DNA of 5,781 bases from the NCBI GenBank assembly GCA_023412435.1, contig JAEYNS010000115.1, forward strand, positions 1 through 5,781. Direction: 5' to 3'. Shown one piece after another: positions 5,742 through 5,781 of the stretch. Position 1 is the stretch's first letter. The number at the start of each line of letters is the position of its first letter. The position numbers and the translations under genes are program-made. The stretch is from Actinomycetes bacterium. Its GTDB lineage: Bacteria; Actinomycetota; Actinomycetes; Propionibacteriales; Propionibacteriaceae. The notes below the pieces were generated by a model. It did not search any database. It was not told the DNA's origin and saw only the letters and a list, made by a program, of their open reading frames with translations.

Positions 5742-5781
5742 GGCCACCCGCCAGGGGCGGCCCTCGGTGGCTGGGGTGGCC
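5742..5781. repeat. Inverted repeat at the right edge
   Basis: GGCCACCC (5742-5749) is the reverse complement of GGGTGGCC (5774-5781), with 24 nt between the arms that include smaller self-complementary segments. It reaches the window edge and may extend beyond it. It may be a terminator-like structure or chance in GC-rich DNA. Confidence 0.3.

Larger units (their letters stand above)
5613..5781. other. 5' flank with no assignable gene
   Basis: These 169 bases lie upstream of the operon and hold the promoter and inverted repeats listed separately. Two short open frames run off the right edge with high G/C at third positions. One is on the minus strand, ending in a TGA at 5643-5645, and could be the tail of an upstream gene. 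The other is on the plus strand from a GTG at about 5689 and could be the start of a divergent gene. Neither shows a recognisable motif or a good ribosome binding site, so neither is called. Confidence 0.4.

Noticed and set aside
1..5781. CRISPR array, insertion sequence, rRNA or prophage attachment site
   Set aside because: No regularly spaced repeats, transposase motifs, terminal inverted repeats around a gene, or RNA gene signatures were seen.

Overview
The window is a high-GC (roughly 70%), gene-dense stretch of actinobacterial character. The signs are strongly G/C-ending codons, GTG as well as ATG starts, 4-nt stop/start overlaps and a probable leaderless promoter. The order and species cannot be fixed from the sequence. 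All convincing genes lie on the minus strand, so the operon reads from right to left.

Layout in order of transcription: (1) a 5' flank at 5613-5781 with a near-consensus promoter directly against the first ATG, plus two inverted repeats of unknown role; (2) a membrane-anchored, PDZ-less trypsin/HtrA-like serine protease (4827-5612); (3) a MoxR-type AAA+ ATPase (3808-4806, or to 4830 with the earlier ATG); (4) a DUF58 protein (2920-3804); (5) a first membrane-anchored VWA protein (1967-2923); (6) a second VWA protein (936-1967); (7) a family 2 glycosyltransferase resembling ExoA, cut by the left edge (1-931). Gene junctions overlap or are separated by 20 nt at most, so this is almost certainly one translationally coupled operon.

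How the genes may work together: MoxR, DUF58 and VWA genes form a well-known conserved cluster. A cytosolic MoxR ATPase is thought to act with DUF58 and VWA partners as a chaperone-like or metal-dependent assembly system. Here both VWA proteins are predicted to have two N-terminal membrane helices, an extracytoplasmic VWA domain with an intact MIDAS motif, and a C-terminal helix. The less usual parts are the two ends: an extracytoplasmic serine protease at the head and a polysaccharide-type glycosyltransferase at the tail. This suggests, as inference only, a role in maturation or quality control at the cell envelope. The core is a known gene family set, not a new system. The points most worth a second look are the protease and glycosyltransferase linkage, the leaderless promoter, the GC hairpin and twin starts at the protease/moxR junction, and the lone cysteine pair in the second VWA protein.
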